From Polyangiaceae bacterium (GTDB lineage Bacteria; Myxococcota_A; Polyangia; Polyangiales; Polyangiaceae), in NCBI GenBank assembly GCA_013214025.1, contig JABSRN010000172.1:1-51718 (forward strand): a DNA stretch of 51,718 nt, in the 5' to 3' direction. This document shows positions 42,517 through 51,718 of the stretch, in pieces; the stretch's first letter is position 1, and every line of letters begins with the position of its first letter. Below the pieces are notes generated by a model that worked only from the letters and a program-made list of their open reading frames with translations, was not told where the DNA came from and ran no database searches. The position numbers were made by a program, and so were the translations under genes.

Positions 42517-42573
42517 CGCGGGGTGTGGGATTTGTGGTGATGTGTGAGCCGCCTCGGCCACTCTGGAGGATTG

Positions 42574-43239
42574 ATGAGCAAACGACCGGAAACGCGTGCC
42601 CAAGCGATGCAGCTGCTCGAGCGAACGAGCGCGAACGTAATCTACCCACACGTGGTGGAGACGACCCATCGCGGGGAGCGTACTTGGGATATTTTTAGTC
42701 GGCTCTTGAAAGACAGAATCGTCTTTCTCGGGAGCCAGGTGGACGATGATGTCGCGAACATCATCATCGCCCAGTTCTTGTTCTTGGAGAGCGAGGAGCC
42801 CGACAAGGACATTCAGCTGTACGTGAACTCGCCGGGTGGCGTGGTGTCGTCAGGCTTGGCGATTTACGACACGATGAGATACGTGCGGCCCAAGGTCAGC
42901 ACTATCTGTATCGGTCAGGCAGCGAGCATGGGTGCCGTGTTGCTGGGTGCCGGTGAGAAAGGGCGACGCTATGCGTTGCCCCACGCTCGCGTCATGATCC
43001 ACCAGCCTCTCGGTGGCGCTCGAGGTCAGGCAACGGACATCGAGATCCAGGCGAAAGAGATCCGTCTGTTGAAGGACGTGATCACCGACATTCTCGTCGA
43101 GAGCACGACCCAGACCCGGGACAAGCTCGCCGCGGACATTGAGCGCGACTTTTACATGAGCGCAATCGAGGCAAAGGAGTACGGGCTTGTCGACGAGGTG
43201 TTCCTGCCAAAAAAGGACGACGCGGAAGAAAAAAAGTAG
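42574..43239 (+). CDS. clpP: ATP-dependent Clp protease proteolytic subunit
   Basis: ClpP forms the tetradecameric serine protease chamber fed by ClpX. From ATG 42574, preceded by a GGAGG ribosome site, the protein has 221 residues. The catalytic triad is S118 (GQAASMGAV), H143 (HARVMIHQP) and D192 (IERDFYMS), matching E. coli ClpP spacing. The substrate strand [17 protein letters not shown] is present. The N-terminal 25 residues before VIYPHVVE are a propeptide-like part. The C terminus is highly charged (KKDDAEEKK). An in-frame start at 42544 is rejected because it has no ribosome site. Confidence 0.95.
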   Translation: MSKRPETRAQAMQLLERTSANVIYPHVVETTHRGERTWDIFSRLLKDRIVFLGSQVDDDVANIIIAQFLFLESEEPDKDIQLYVNSPGGVVSSGLAIYDTMRYVRPKVSTICIGQAASMGAVLLGAGEKGRRYALPHARVMIHQPLGGARGQATDIEIQAKEIRLLKDVITDILVESTTQTRDKLAADIERDFYMSAIEAKEYGLVDEVFLPKKDDAEEKK

Positions 43240-43253
43240 GCGCGAGAAAATAA

Positions 43254-43272
43254 ACTCAGATTTTTTCTGAGT
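43254..43272 (+). terminator. Hairpin after clpP
   Basis: ACTCAGA (43254-43260), a TTTTT loop and TCTGAGT (43266-43272) form a 7-pair stem-loop 15 bases after the clpP stop. The T-run is in the loop, not after the stem, so termination efficiency is uncertain. Confidence 0.5.
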
Positions 43273-43768
43273 CTAATTATCCGCCCAACGCGCGCCGCTT
43301 GGACGTTCATGCCGCCGAACCGGGTCCGAATCGACCCGTGTTTGGCGGTATTCGGTTTGTGTTGGGGCTCGTTTCCGTGTCCTCCAGGGAGCCGGCAGGG
43401 GCGTGCTGACGCCGTTCAGAGAACCCAGGTGGGCTGGTAGGAGGCCAATACTCCCGGATTCGTTGGGAGTTTTCGTGATCCGCTTTTGGTGTGTCGCGAG
43501 ATGGCCTACCGGTACGGCCCCCGCGGGCGACATGTGTGTAACTTGTGGACGCGATTTGCCGGCGGGGTAGGGCGTTTTGCGTTGGCGGTTAGCTTGCTCC
43601 GGGGCGTTCCGCGCCTTAGACTTCGTAGGTCAGAAAAGCGATTCGCACTACCCGAAGTGACCTTAGGGAAGTGTGTGAACCAGACGTTGGATCGACTAGC
43701 AAACCGCGATTCGCAGGCACCTGGGCCGGCGCGTCAATGTTTTAGACACTAAGTAGAAAAGAGCGACC
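43273..43768. other. Long gap between clpP and clpX
   Basis: Almost 500 bases separate clpP from clpX, more than is usual for this gene pair. The open frames here (for example 43486-43752 plus and 43273-43533 minus) show no domain, signal peptide or ribosome site. The gap should hold the clpX promoter. I see no RNA gene in it. Confidence 0.4.
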
Positions 43769-45034
43769 GTGGAGCGGCGAAGAGACGACTCAAACGGAAA
43801 TCTATCCTGTTCCTTCTGTGGCAAGTCCCAGAAGGAAGTCAAAAAGTTGATCGCGGGGCCCACCGTGTACATCTGCGACGAATGCATTGCGCTCTGCAAT
43901 GACATCATCGCCGAAGAGATCGAGAAAGACGAACCCTCGTCCGGATCCGATCCGATTCCGAAGCCCCAAGAGATCAAGGCTATCCTCGACGAGTACGTCG
44001 TAGGGCAGGGACGCGCGAAGAAGAACCTCTCCGTCGCGGTGTACAATCACTACAAACGTGTCGACGGACGCGTGGGTTCTGACGAAGTGGAGCTCGCCAA
44101 GAGCAACATCCTTCTGCTTGGCCCCACCGGTAGCGGCAAGACTCTGCTCGCGCAGACTCTCGCTAAAATCCTCAAGGTGCCCTTTGCGATTGCCGATGCC
44201 ACCACGCTGACGGAAGCCGGCTACGTGGGCGAAGATGTGGAGAACATCATCGTGCAGTTGCTACAGAACGCTGACCACGACGTAGAGCGCGCACAACGCG
44301 GCATCGTCTACATCGATGAGATCGATAAGATCAGTCGGAAGAGTGACAACCCGTCCATCACTCGCGACGTCTCCGGCGAAGGTGTGCAGCAGGCCTTGCT
44401 GAAGATCATCGAAGGCACCATCGCCAACGTGCCGCCGAAGGGAGGTCGTAAGCATCCGCAGCAGGACTTCTTGCAGATCGACACCACGAACATCCTGTTC
44501 ATCTGTGGTGGCGCCTTTGTCGGCCTGGACGAAATCATTCAGCGCCGCACAGGGGAGTCACGGCTCGGCTTCGGCGCGGAGATCAAAAGCAAGAGCGAGA
44601 TCAAGCTGGGCGAGCTGCTGGAAAAGATTCAGCCCGAGGACTTGCTCAAGTTTGGTCTGATTCCCGAGTTCATCGGCCGTTTGCCCGTATTGGCGACCCT
44701 GCATGAGCTCACCAAGGACGCGCTGGTCGATATTCTGACGACGCCGAAGAATAGTTTGGTCAAACAATTCCAGAAGCTATTCGAGCTGGACGGGGTTAAA
44801 TGCACCTTCACCGAGGCTGCACTCGACGCGGTGGCGGAAAAGGCGCTGGAGCGAGAGAGTGGCGCGCGTGGCCTTCGAGCCATTCTGGAAGAGGCGATGC
44901 TCGAAATTATGTACGAAGTCCCGTCCGAAGAGGGCATCAAGGAGATCGTCGTGAACGAGGAAGTCATCAACAGCGGCGAAAGGCCACTGATCGTCTACGA
45001 GAAGGAAGAAAAGGCCGACGCCGCGGGCGCCTAG
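43769..45034 (+). CDS. clpX: ATP-dependent Clp protease ATPase subunit ClpX
   Basis: ClpX unfolds substrates and feeds them to ClpP. The 421-residue protein starts at GTG 43769. The N-terminal zinc-binding domain has C14-SFC17 and C36-DEC39. The AAA+ core follows with Walker A GPTGSGKT, the pore loop [10 protein letters not shown], Walker [13 protein letters not shown] and sensor [11 protein letters not shown]. The IGF-type loop that docks on ClpP appears as RLGFGAEI, a variation of the usual LGF. RH-type pore-2 and C-terminal lid helices ([21 protein letters not shown]) complete the protein. It is separated from clpP by 529 bases and from lon by 139. Confidence 0.95.
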   Translation: MERRRDDSNGNLSCSFCGKSQKEVKKLIAGPTVYICDECIALCNDIIAEEIEKDEPSSGSDPIPKPQEIKAILDEYVVGQGRAKKNLSVAVYNHYKRVDGRVGSDEVELAKSNILLLGPTGSGKTLLAQTLAKILKVPFAIADATTLTEAGYVGEDVENIIVQLLQNADHDVERAQRGIVYIDEIDKISRKSDNPSITRDVSGEGVQQALLKIIEGTIANVPPKGGRKHPQQDFLQIDTTNILFICGGAFVGLDEIIQRRTGESRLGFGAEIKSKSEIKLGELLEKIQPEDLLKFGLIPEFIGRLPVLATLHELTKDALVDILTTPKNSLVKQFQKLFELDGVKCTFTEAALDAVAEKALERESGARGLRAILEEAMLEIMYEVPSEEGIKEIVVNEEVINSGERPLIVYEKEEKADAAGA

Positions 45035-45173
45035 CCGGTCGGTCGCTCTCCCAGGCTTCTGGCCCTTTTTGGTTCAGAGCAGCCGTTCGACGCGGTGCAG
45101 CTATCGGCGCCTGAGGTTTTTCTGCCAAGGCGCGGTCGCTTATCCCCCCTCACAACCCCCTATACCCAGCATA

Positions 45174-47681
45174 ATGGAGCTGATGTTTTTTAAGAACGAC
45201 TCCGAGAAACCGGCCGCGACATCTAGGCGAACGCTACCCGCGCTTCCGCTTCGGGACATTGTTGTCTTCCCCCATATGGTGAGCCAGCTGTTCGTTGGCC
45301 GCGAGAAGAGCATTGCCGCGCTCGATGAGGCCATGGCCCGGGATAAAGAGGTATTCTTGGCGGCTCAGAAGAACGCCAAGACCAACGATCCGGCGCCGGA
45401 CGATATCTACCAGGACGGCACCATTGGAACGATCGTGCAGCTGCTTCGGGTAGCGGACGGCACGGTCAAAGTACTGGTGGAGGGCAAGCGACGCGCTCGT
45501 ATCAAACGCTTTAGCGAAACTCGCGAGTACTTCCTGGTGGAGGTCGAGACGCTGGAGGACAGCGATTCCGGCGGGGTCGAAGTCGACGCGCTCGACCGCA
45601 GTGTGCAGAGCACCTTCGAGATTTACGTAAAGCTGAACAAAAAGGTTCAGCCGGAAGTCTTGATGAGCGTTCAAAGCATCGAAGACCCTTCCAAGCTCGC
45701 TGACACCATCGCTGCCAACCTGCCGACCATCAAATTGGTGGATCGCCAAGCACTTCTTGAAATGCCCGCGCCCAAAGATCGGCTCCAGCGTCTCTACGAA
45801 TTGATGCAGGCGGAGATCGAGATCCTCCAGGTGGAGAAGAAGATTCGCTCCCGCGTCAAGAAGCAGATGGAGAAGACGCAGAAGGAGTACTACCTAAACG
45901 AGCAGATCAACGCGATCCAGAAGGAGCTCGGTGGTAGCGAGAAGGACGAATTTAAGAACGAACTCAGTGAGCTAGACGAGAAGGTTAAGAGTAAACGTTT
46001 ATCGGACGAAGCCCGTGAGAAGGTGGAGAAGGAGCTGAAGAAGCTCAAGATGATGCACCCGACCTCCGCCGAGGCCACCGTGGTGCGGAACTACATCGAC
46101 TGGGTGTTGGCCCTGCCTTGGTACGAGAAGACCGAAGAGCGTTACAAGATCAGCGAAGCCGAAGAGATCCTCGACGAGGACCACTACGGACTCAAAAAAT
46201 GCAAAGAGCGCATTGTTGAGTACCTCGCCGTGCAGTCCTTAACGAAGAAACTCAAGGGTCCCATCCTGTGCTTCGTCGGTCCCCCGGGGGTTGGCAAGAC
46301 CAGCCTGGCGAAGAGCATCGCTCGGGCCACCGGACGAAAGTTTGTGCGGCTGTCCCTGGGTGGTGTTCGAGACGAAGCGGAGATTCGTGGTCACCGGCGC
46401 ACGTATATCGGCGCGCTCCCGGGCAAGATCATTCAGAACATCAAGAAGGCATCCAGCAGTAACCCACTGCTCCTTCTTGACGAGATCGACAAGATGAGCA
46501 CGGACTTCCGCGGCGATCCGGCATCCGCGTTGCTTGAGGTGTTGGATCCGGAGCAGAACCACTCCTTCAACGATCACTATCTCGATCTGGACTACGACTT
46601 GAGCGATGTGATGTTCATCACCACCGCCAACTCCCTGAGCGGCATCCCGATCCCATTGCAAGATCGCATGGAGATCATCCACCTCAGTGGTTACACGGAG
46701 TTTGAGAAGCTCAACATCGCTCTGAAATATCTCATTCCTCGTCAAAAAGAGGACTGCGGCTTGTCTGATGTGGATTTTGACATCACCGAGACAGCCATAC
46801 GGACGGTCATTCACCACTACACCAAGGAGAGTGGCGTCCGGAACCTGGAGCGCGAGCTAGCGAGCCTGTGCCGCAAGGCCGCGCTCAAGGTCGTACGCGA
46901 CGGCAAGGACCAGAGCATCCACGTACAGGGCGCTGAGGTGCCGACCTTCCTGGGCGTGCCCAAATACCGACTCGGCAAGAAGGAAGAGCAGGACGAAGTG
47001 GGCCTCACCCACGGTCTGAGCGTTTCCGACTACGGTGGCGACATCCTCGACTGCGAAGTGGGCGTCGTTCCCGGCAAAGGCAAGCTCCAGATCACCGGTC
47101 TGCTCGAGAAGGGCATGGAAGAGAGCGCCCAGGCGGCGATGAGTTACATCCGCTCCCGTGCCGGCGTGCTCCAGCTGGACACAGATTTTTACCAGAAGGT
47201 CGACGTACACGTTCACTTTCCGGATTTCGTTCGCAAGGACGGCCCCAGCGCGGGCGTGACCATGGCGACCAGCATCGCTAGTGCGCTCACTCGCATCCCG
47301 GTACGTAATGACTTGGCGATGACCGGGGAGATCACCCTGCGGGGTCGCGTGATGCCCATCGGCGGTCTCAAAGAGAAATTGCTCGCTGCCCACCGCGGGG
47401 GCATCAAGACCGTGCTGGTACCCAAGGACAACCGCAAGGATCTACGGGACGTACCGCGCCGTGTACTGCGTTCGCTCCGGGTCGTGATGATCGACCACAT
47501 GGACGACGTGCTCCGCGAAGCACTGGTCCTGGACGATGCTGAGGCGATGTTCGGCGAGCGCCGCTTGCACCTTGAGTACCGAGCGGGCGAACTCATCGAA
47601 GGCAAGAGCAGCAGTGGCGACCTACCGGCCACCGCTGTGTCCACTCCGACTGCCGAAGAACAGCCCGGCGCCGGTCAGTAG
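45174..47681 (+). CDS. lon: ATP-dependent protease Lon (LonA)
   Basis: Lon is a homohexameric protease that degrades misfolded and regulatory proteins. From ATG 45174 the product has 835 residues. It begins with the LON substrate-binding domain ([27 protein letters not shown]), continues with the coiled-coil region ([22 protein letters not shown]), the AAA+ domain (Walker [10 protein letters not shown], Walker [11 protein letters not shown]) and ends with the protease domain having catalytic Ser692 (KDGPSAGVT) and Lys733 ([14 protein letters not shown]). ATG 45183 is three codons later and has a GGAG close upstream, so either may be used. The C-terminal 30 residues are Ser/Thr/Pro/Glu-rich and extra to the core. 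Confidence 0.95.
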   Translation: MELMFFKNDSEKPAATSRRTLPALPLRDIVVFPHMVSQLFVGREKSIAALDEAMARDKEVFLAAQKNAKTNDPAPDDIYQDGTIGTIVQLLRVADGTVKVLVEGKRRARIKRFSETREYFLVEVETLEDSDSGGVEVDALDRSVQSTFEIYVKLNKKVQPEVLMSVQSIEDPSKLADTIAANLPTIKLVDRQALLEMPAPKDRLQRLYELMQAEIEILQVEKKIRSRVKKQMEKTQKEYYLNEQINAIQKELGGSEKDEFKNELSELDEKVKSKRLSDEAREKVEKELKKLKMMHPTSAEATVVRNYIDWVLALPWYEKTEERYKISEAEEILDEDHYGLKKCKERIVEYLAVQSLTKKLKGPILCFVGPPGVGKTSLAKSIARATGRKFVRLSLGGVRDEAEIRGHRRTYIGALPGKIIQNIKKASSSNPLLLLDEIDKMSTDFRGDPASALLEVLDPEQNHSFNDHYLDLDYDLSDVMFITTANSLSGIPIPLQDRMEIIHLSGYTEFEKLNIALKYLIPRQKEDCGLSDVDFDITETAIRTVIHHYTKESGVRNLERELASLCRKAALKVVRDGKDQSIHVQGAEVPTFLGVPKYRLGKKEEQDEVGLTHGLSVSDYGGDILDCEVGVVPGKGKLQITGLLEKGMEESAQAAMSYIRSRAGVLQLDTDFYQKVDVHVHFPDFVRKDGPSAGVTMATSIASALTRIPVRNDLAMTGEITLRGRVMPIGGLKEKLLAAHRGGIKTVLVPKDNRKDLRDVPRRVLRSLRVVMIDHMDDVLREALVLDDAEAMFGERRLHLEYRAGELIEGKSSSGDLPATAVSTPTAEEQPGAGQ

Positions 47682-47710
47682 CGCGGCGAGAGAGTTGTGT
47701 GTCCTAGGGG

Positions 47711-47740
47711 CTCGACAACCCGCGCGTTGCGGGTTACGAG
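47711..47740 (+). terminator. Strong hairpin after lon
   Basis: CTCG-AC-AACCCGC (47711-47723), loop GCGTT, GCGGGTT-A-CGAG (47729-47740) forms a long stem with a small internal bulge, 30 bases after the lon stop. There is no U-run, so it could be a terminator of another type or an mRNA-stabilising structure. Confidence 0.5.
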
Positions 47741-47767
47741 TGCCGAGTTCGAGCTCTCAATGGGCCC

Positions 47768-47840
47768 GGGCGGGTAGCTCAGCTGGTAGAGCGCTGGCTT
47801 TACACGCCGGACGTCGCAGGTTCAAGTCCTGTCCCGCCCA
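47768..47840 (+). tRNA. tRNA-Val (anticodon TAC)
   Basis: The 73-base gene folds as a complete cloverleaf. The acceptor stem is GGGCGGG with CCCGCCC (47833-47839) and discriminator A. The D arm is GCTCAGCTGGTAGAGC, the anticodon stem-loop CTGGC-TTTACAC-GCCGG gives anticodon TAC, and the T arm is GCAGG-TTCAAGT-CCTGT. The CCA end is not encoded. It lies 87 bases after lon and presumably has its own promoter. Confidence 0.95.
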
Positions 47841-48272
47841 CTGGAAAACATGCCGGAACGGGGGATCTGGTGCGATGGGGGAAGGGGAGCGGGTACCCCT
47901 GCCGGTACTAAATGAACGGCTCCATCTTGAGTGCATTCGGGAGAACAATTCTCAAGTAGCTCGTCGACCAAACGGTCGCGCTCGGTTGTTTCCGTCGCGG
48001 CGATGCGGAGTCGAAATTTTCGCATTCGGACTTCCGTCGCCTCGAAGCCCGGGAACTGCGACGGCCGTTTGGCCTCTGCGGCAAGCATGGCGTCGCAGGT
48101 GCTTCAGGCGGACGAAGATCCCAACGAAGGGGTCGGCGAGCACCAGCGCGCTGCTGCTCGTAGGGGACGGTTGGCGGCAGTTTCTTTAGTGGTCTGGCGC
48201 GGCCCGGGCGGATGGGCCATCGAGCCGTCAATATACTCGACTGTCTCGTCAGGGGAAAATCTTGCTTCCCAT
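47841..48272. other. Gap after tRNA-Val
   Basis: About 430 bases hold no gene that I can support. A minus-strand frame (47822-48088) contains protein-like sequence such as RMRKFRLRIAATETTERDRL and VDELLENC, but it runs into the tRNA gene and lacks a ribosome site. It may be a decayed fragment. The 3' sides of tRNA genes are common integration sites, but no attachment repeat was found. Confidence 0.4.
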
Positions 48273-48310
48273 AAAAAAGGTCCGCATCCCGGAGGTGCGG
48301 ACCTTTTTTT
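48273..48310. terminator. Bidirectional intrinsic terminator
   Basis: AAAAAA then GGTCCGCA (48279-48286), loop TCCCGGAGG, then TGCGGACC (48296-48303) and TTTTTTT. The A-run and T-run make it work on both strands. On the minus strand it ends the lipoprotein gene whose stop is at 48360; on the plus strand it would stop transcription from the tRNA side. Confidence 0.9.
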
Positions 48311-48359
48311 AGGCGCGAGCGCCAGCGTCGAACTCGGTGTTCGACGGCGTGAGCCTAGC

Positions 48360-48953
48360 TCACGGGGTGCACATGGATCCGCTGAGGCGATCAGAACATG
48401 TCTCTCGCTCGTCATCGAAGTTACCGCAGACTCCGGTCGACATGCAGCAACCGGGCGACAGGGCTGTTCGGTCGCAGTCCGGGTCGTTGACGGCGCCGAG
48501 CTCCATGCCCATATCGGTGGCGCGTTCGCAGGCGCCCATCAAGATGAAGCCGCAGGTCTTGTTGTCGTTGGTGCAGCAAGTGTCCTCGACGAGGCAATCG
48601 GCATCCGAGTCACAGTTGCCGCCGAACTTACCGTCAGCGACGGGGTTGTTGGGGTCAGGCTGGATGGTGGACGACGCTGTGCCGCCCGTGCCCGAGCCAC
48701 CGGCGCCTCCCGAGCCACCGGTGTCTCCCGAGCCACCGGTACCGGTACTCGTTCCGCCGGTGCCGGTTCCAGCCGTGCTGGTGCCAGACCCGCCGGCGCT
48801 CGAGTTGGAGCCGCCGGTGCTAGCGCCGGAGTCGGAGCCGCTGTTGCCGCTGGTTTCGCTGGCTTCAACGCCACAAGCGGCGACGCCAAACGCCGATAAA
48901 AGACCGGCCATCGCGAGGATGGAATTTAGTGAAAATGAACGAACCTGAGCCAT
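48360..48953 (-). CDS. Lipoprotein with Gly/Thr linker and Cys-rich domain
   Basis: The 197-residue product has a lipoprotein signal ending FGVAAC (C27). Residues about 30-95 are a GTGGSG/GTST-type linker. The C-terminal 90 residues contain about ten Cys, with GGNCDSDADCLVEDTCC, CTNDNKTCGF, DCDRTALSPGCC and ETCSDRLSGSMC, a small disulfide-rich module often found on myxobacterial surface proteins. A perfect TGGAGG ribosome site lies 6 bases before ATG 48953. Transcription ends at the bidirectional terminator downstream. The ligand is unknown. It shares its design with the protein at 6703-7287. Confidence 0.8.
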   Translation of the reverse strand: MAQVRSFSLNSILAMAGLLSAFGVAACGVEASETSGNSGSDSGASTGGSNSSAGGSGTSTAGTGTGGTSTGTGGSGDTGGSGGAGGSGTGGTASSTIQPDPNNPVADGKFGGNCDSDADCLVEDTCCTNDNKTCGFILMGACERATDMGMELGAVNDPDCDRTALSPGCCMSTGVCGNFDDERETCSDRLSGSMCTP

Positions 48954-49381
48954 CGGCTACCTCCAAAAAATTAACTACGCTAAGCGCCGCTTGAGACGGC
49001 GCGGAAGCTAACACGCCGTGCGGGCTGCGGCGGGGGGCTTGCGAAACTAAGCATGGCCAATATTTCCGGTCGGCGGTGTGGGACGTCCGGCGGCACTCGG
49101 GAATCGAACGGTGAACCGGCGAAGCGAGGTTTTTCGCCTCCATTTTGCCTGTTTTCGGCGCGACGGCTGGTTGAATCCATTGGCAGCAGAGTATTCGCAA
49201 GCGGCCTGACCTATTCACCACAAGGGCTGACGCGGCGGTAGACACCATCGCCCCTCAGCGGCGCCGATTGCGAGATATCAGTCTTGTTTCCGCGAACGGT
49301 GCTGCGGGAACGCTGGATTCGATGGGACCGCCGCGGCGTTGATACGCTGCGGCGATGGATGCCACATCTGGAGGAATAGAG
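48954..49381. other. Intergenic region between divergent lipoprotein genes
   Basis: About 430 bases between two divergent starts should carry both promoters. Short frames such as 49053-49241 plus have no ribosome site or recognisable content. I see no RNA gene or repeat. Confidence 0.4.
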
Positions 49382-51175
49382 GTGGCACGCAGGAGCGTTC
49401 ATCGGAATATGCGAGGACTGTTGGCTCGAGGACTGATGGCGCGTGGACTGATCGGGCTTGTGCTGTTCACGGCGTGTGAAAGCTCGGCGCCGCCGGCGAC
49501 GGTTCCTCCCTCTGCGCCCTCCGTTGCTGCCTCGGCTGTAGCCCTGTCGGCTTCCGCTGGTTCCGGTGCGCCGTCTTCCAGTGTGGGCTTCGCCACTGCG
49601 CAGCCCACGGCTGTGAGCGAGGCAGACGTGCGCGCTCTTGTGGATCGCTGGACGCTCAGTCAGAACCAAGGAAACTTCGACGACTACCAGAGTTTGTTCG
49701 CCGAGCGATTTACCGGCGTCAAACGTATGGCCAATCAGACGCGCCGCTACAACCGGAAGAATTGGCTGCAGGATCGCGCGCAAATGTTCGCGAGGGATTT
49801 TGTTGTCAAGGCGGCGGGCCTACGGCTTGCCGTGACGGGCGAGTCGGCAGTGGTGCAGTTCACGCAGACGTGGAGCAGTGCGAAATTTCTCGATACGGGG
49901 CCCAAGCGCTTGGTGTTGGCCCGAATGGGTGACGGGCTCAAAATAGCTAGTGAGGAAATGCTGCAGTCGACCGTGGGAGGTGCCGCGCAGGATCTGCAGC
50001 CGCCGCGTCCCAGAGAGTTCGCGATGGTGTGGGAGGACTCGCTGGTGGTGGGGAAGTTGGAGTCGTTGAATGCCGTCACTGGTCATCCGCAATATGTGTC
50101 AAACGTGGTGGCAACGCGCACGGTTGAGCTAAACGGCGTTGCCGAAGTCCGAGAGGGAGCTGGTCGGACAGAAGTTTGATCTGTACAGCGTTGAGGGGCG
50201 CGTGTGCACGGTGAGTGTCAGTGGACTGTTTGTGAAGGCAGCCGCGCAGCCACATTTTGGTCAGATTCAGACGTGGAACGGTGAGCGCGAATCGCCTGTC
50301 GTCTCTAACTCTCAAAGAGCGACGGAATTGTGGAGTCTTTCGGAAATGGCGGGGCGTTATCTGATGGCTCGTTTCGAGGCAAAGGGGGAGTCGTGCAAGG
50401 GAGCGATGTGGGGTCGGGCAGCGGAACTCACGGCGCCCAAGATCTGGAAGCGACGCAGCACGACGCCGGACGAGAATGTGGAGATCTTCGACGTGGTGCG
50501 GAAGTACCCGGAGTACCGGAAGTATCAAAAAGGATACGTGGCGGTGAGTGGCAGCCGTGGCTGGTGGGACGAGAGTGCGCACTCTCGGGTGTTCAACGTT
50601 TTCGAAGATGGCCGTGGGGCGTTCTACGCTTCCATCACGCTGACTTCGAAAATCGCTCAGGGATGCGGCGGGGACTTCTCTCCGGATCTGTTTTTGCTCT
50701 TGAAGAAACACGGAGATAGCTATCGCATCGTATCGTATCGTATCGTCGGAGATGTCGGCGCACGTAGCCAGCTACTGGCCTCGGTTTCTCATCCCGATCG
50801 AGATGCTGGCGGCCTTCGATTTGGATGGCGACGGGGTGCCTGAGTTTTCGAGTCAGCACGATCTCGTTCGTCGAACTGGGGGCATGTTTCGCGCGGTGTA
50901 CAACGTGTCCCCCGGGTACTTCGACTGCCCCTGCTAGACGGGAAAAACTGCACCATCACTGAGACCGCTGAGAAGAACGGCGGCAAGTTGGACTGGGTTA
51001 ACTGTGGACTCTGCGCTGACGAGGGTGGCGCCAACGACGCGGTCGACGGTGTGCGACGAGGCGGACCGCCGGCTCTGGCCGCGTGGTTCAACGAATCCGA
51101 TAACTCCCTCATTATCCGACTCGGGGCTAGGAAAAACCATGTCATCACTACTTTGCATTTGTGATCAGGGCTACC
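49382..51175 (+). pseudogene. Lipoprotein gene broken by several frameshifts
   Basis: GTG 49382 follows GGAGGA at a 6-base spacing. The first segment (to about 50137) encodes a lipoprotein signal (GLIGLVLFTAC, C32), an Ala/Ser/Pro linker and an NTF2/SnoaL-like fold (VRALVDRWTLSQNQGNFDDYQSLFAERFTG, GLRLAVTGESAVVQFTQTW). Near 50137-50141 the coding sense moves to another frame (LPKSERELVGQKFDLYSVEG up to about 50745), then at the ATCGT repeat to a third (VASYWPRFLIPIEMLAAFDLDGDGVPEF, ending 50937). Sequence after that stop, in yet another frame (DGKNCTITETAEKNGGKLDW), may be the real C terminus. The pieces join sensibly, so it was one gene of about 550 codons. Neighbouring core genes are intact, which argues for real decay or switching rather than poor sequence. 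Confidence 0.6.
50722..50746. repeat. ATCGT pentanucleotide microsatellite
   Basis: ATCGC is followed by four exact ATCGT units (50727-50746). The repeat encodes SYRIVSYRIV in the current frame. Adding one unit (5 bases) would join the upstream frame to the downstream frame that encodes VASYWPRFLIP, so copy number could switch the gene between frames. Confidence 0.85.
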
Positions 51176-51525
51176 GAGCCTCCGTGGAAGAACAAGACGA
51201 CACTGTCGTTTGGATCAGCCACATGCTGCAAAAGGCAGACAACACCAGCACGGCGATGCTGCTGCGTGGCAGTGCCGTCAACTACGCTTACAAGGGGCAG
51301 GAGTCAGTCGCCGTAAAGTTCGGCGACTGGACCCAAGCGCACCCCGCTAACCTGCCGCGGGATCTCGCGGCTTATATCGCCGACGGCGGGGCATTGTTCG
51401 TGTTGAGCGAAGATGTCGCCAGCCACGGCCTGTCTGCCGGCGATCTCATTGATGGCGCCAAACCTGTGGCGCGCAGTGCTATCGCCAAGCTAGTGGGCGA
51501 GTACGATTTGGTCTCGCCCTGGTAA
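51139..51525 (+). CDS. DsrE/DsrF-like protein
   Basis: From ATG 51139, preceded by CTAGGA, the protein has 128 residues. It looks like a small alpha/beta DsrE-fold protein: TVVWISHMLQKADNTSTAMLLRGSAVNYAYKGQ, then AYIADGGALFVLSEDVASHGLSAGDLIDGAKPVA. In DsrE-type proteins a Cys in the middle region carries sulfur; here that position (FVLSEDVASHGL) has Ser, and the only Cys residues are at the N terminus (LLCICDQ). It may therefore not act in sulfur relay. It follows the broken lipoprotein gene on the same strand. Confidence 0.6.
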   Translation: MSSLLCICDQGYRASVEEQDDTVVWISHMLQKADNTSTAMLLRGSAVNYAYKGQESVAVKFGDWTQAHPANLPRDLAAYIADGGALFVLSEDVASHGLSAGDLIDGAKPVARSAIAKLVGEYDLVSPW

Positions 51526-51579
51526 GGGCGCGCCGCCCCCGGCGGTGTGCGTCACGCGGCTCGTTAGTCGGGGGACCCC

Positions 51580-51718
51580 TGAAGTGGTCCCGTCATAGCG
51601 GACACCCTGGGAGGGGGTTACTCTCCCGTGTGGAGTCCAAAATTGACCAAGCCGAAAAAGAAAAAGTCTAAGAAACCGAGGAGCCGGTATACGGCCCAAT
51701 TCAAAGCTGAGGCGGTGC
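51580..51718 (+). mobile_element. Left end of an IS3-family element (runs off the window)
   Basis: The left terminus starts TGAAGTGGTCCCGTCATAGC and ends in GGACACC at about 51600-51606, the usual IS3/IS150-type inverted repeat with a TG tip. An orfA start follows immediately. The right end lies outside the window, so intactness cannot be judged. It is not the same element as at 8668, although the ends are related. Confidence 0.75.
51628..51718 (+). CDS. Partial IS3-family transposase OrfA
   Basis: The frame from GTG 51628 (or TTG 51643) reads through a Lys-rich stretch TKPKKKKSKKPRSRYTAQFK followed by AEAV and leaves the window open. RYTAQFKAEAV is the typical beginning of an IS3-type OrfA helix-turn-helix domain (xYTxEFKxEAV). 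A GGGAGG lies about 13 bases upstream of the GTG. Only the first 30 codons are visible, so only the N-terminal DNA-binding part can be named. Confidence 0.7.
   Translation, partial: MWSPKLTKPKKKKSKKPRSRYTAQFKAEAV

Noticed and set aside
43486-43752. 88-codon frame between clpP and clpX
   Set aside because: Arg/Leu-rich composition typical of out-of-frame high-GC sequence, no ribosome site.
45035-45070. Terminator after clpX (CCAG/CTGG followed by CCCTTTTT)
   Set aside because: The stem is only four pairs, too weak to call.
47822-48088. Minus-strand 88-codon frame overlapping tRNA-Val
   Set aside because: Part of the sequence looks protein-like, but it runs into the tRNA gene and lacks a ribosome site; kept only as a possible remnant.
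1-51718. CRISPR array, prophage or rRNA operon
   Set aside because: No regularly spaced repeats, phage structural genes or rRNA sequence were seen.

Overview
The window looks like chromosomal DNA of a myxobacterium (phylum Myxococcota, probably a Polyangia-type lineage), possibly uncultured. The signs are a high G+C content, many secreted lipoproteins with long Gly/Ser/Thr linkers and Cys-rich tails (including a DUF4215-type myxobacterial Cys repeat), a matrixin-like protease with a MYXO-CTERM-like tail, and the housekeeping order tig-clpP-clpX-lon next to parAB. This assignment is inferred from gene content, not from a marker phylogeny.

Region 1 (1-17 kb) is accessory and partly decayed. 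It starts with a remnant of an SGNH-type acyltransferase and a methyltransferase gene cut by an in-frame TGA where a Trp codon is expected. An intact fabB-desaturase pair for unsaturated fatty acids follows. A minus-strand group holds two lipoproteins, a thioredoxin-like protein and an unreported 46-residue secreted peptide ending in a perfect CXC-XX-CXC-XX-CXC array. Then come a HugZ-like flavin/heme protein, the left end of an IS3-family element fused to pieces of two histidine kinases and a FecR/glucodextranase-like domain, an unknown cytosolic protein, a DUF502 membrane protein, a PKD-repeat lipoprotein, a large membrane protein and DoxX.

Region 2 (17-27.5 kb) holds redox and lipid/isoprenoid functions: a membrane-anchored glutaredoxin, a lipoprotein, the radical SAM enzyme ArsS, an EF-hand mini-protein, and a tight operon tetR-P450-cruF-like-STAS-like-ALDH. 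The operon is divergent from an SDR gene across a shared inverted-repeat operator. Together they look like an oxidation route from methyl to alcohol, aldehyde and acid acting on a lipid or carotenoid. A cysH gene fused to an N-terminal thioredoxin-like domain comes next.

Region 3 (27.5-38.7 kb) mixes envelope lipoproteins and a zinc-ribbon membrane protein with core genes: a PilT-like ATPase, bioB, a secreted metalloprotease with a Tat-exported partner, glnD, a structured leader or small RNA (with a tmRNA-like 5' motif) and a TPR lipoprotein.

Region 4 (38.8-47.9 kb) is the conserved core: parB-parA, a small acidic 59-residue protein, tig, clpP, clpX, lon and tRNA-Val(TAC). It supplies chromosome segregation and protein quality control.

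Region 5 (48-51.7 kb) is accessory again: a Cys-rich lipoprotein, a lipoprotein gene broken by at least two and probably three frameshifts (one beside an ATCGT microsatellite), a DsrE-like protein and the left end of another IS3-family element running off the window.
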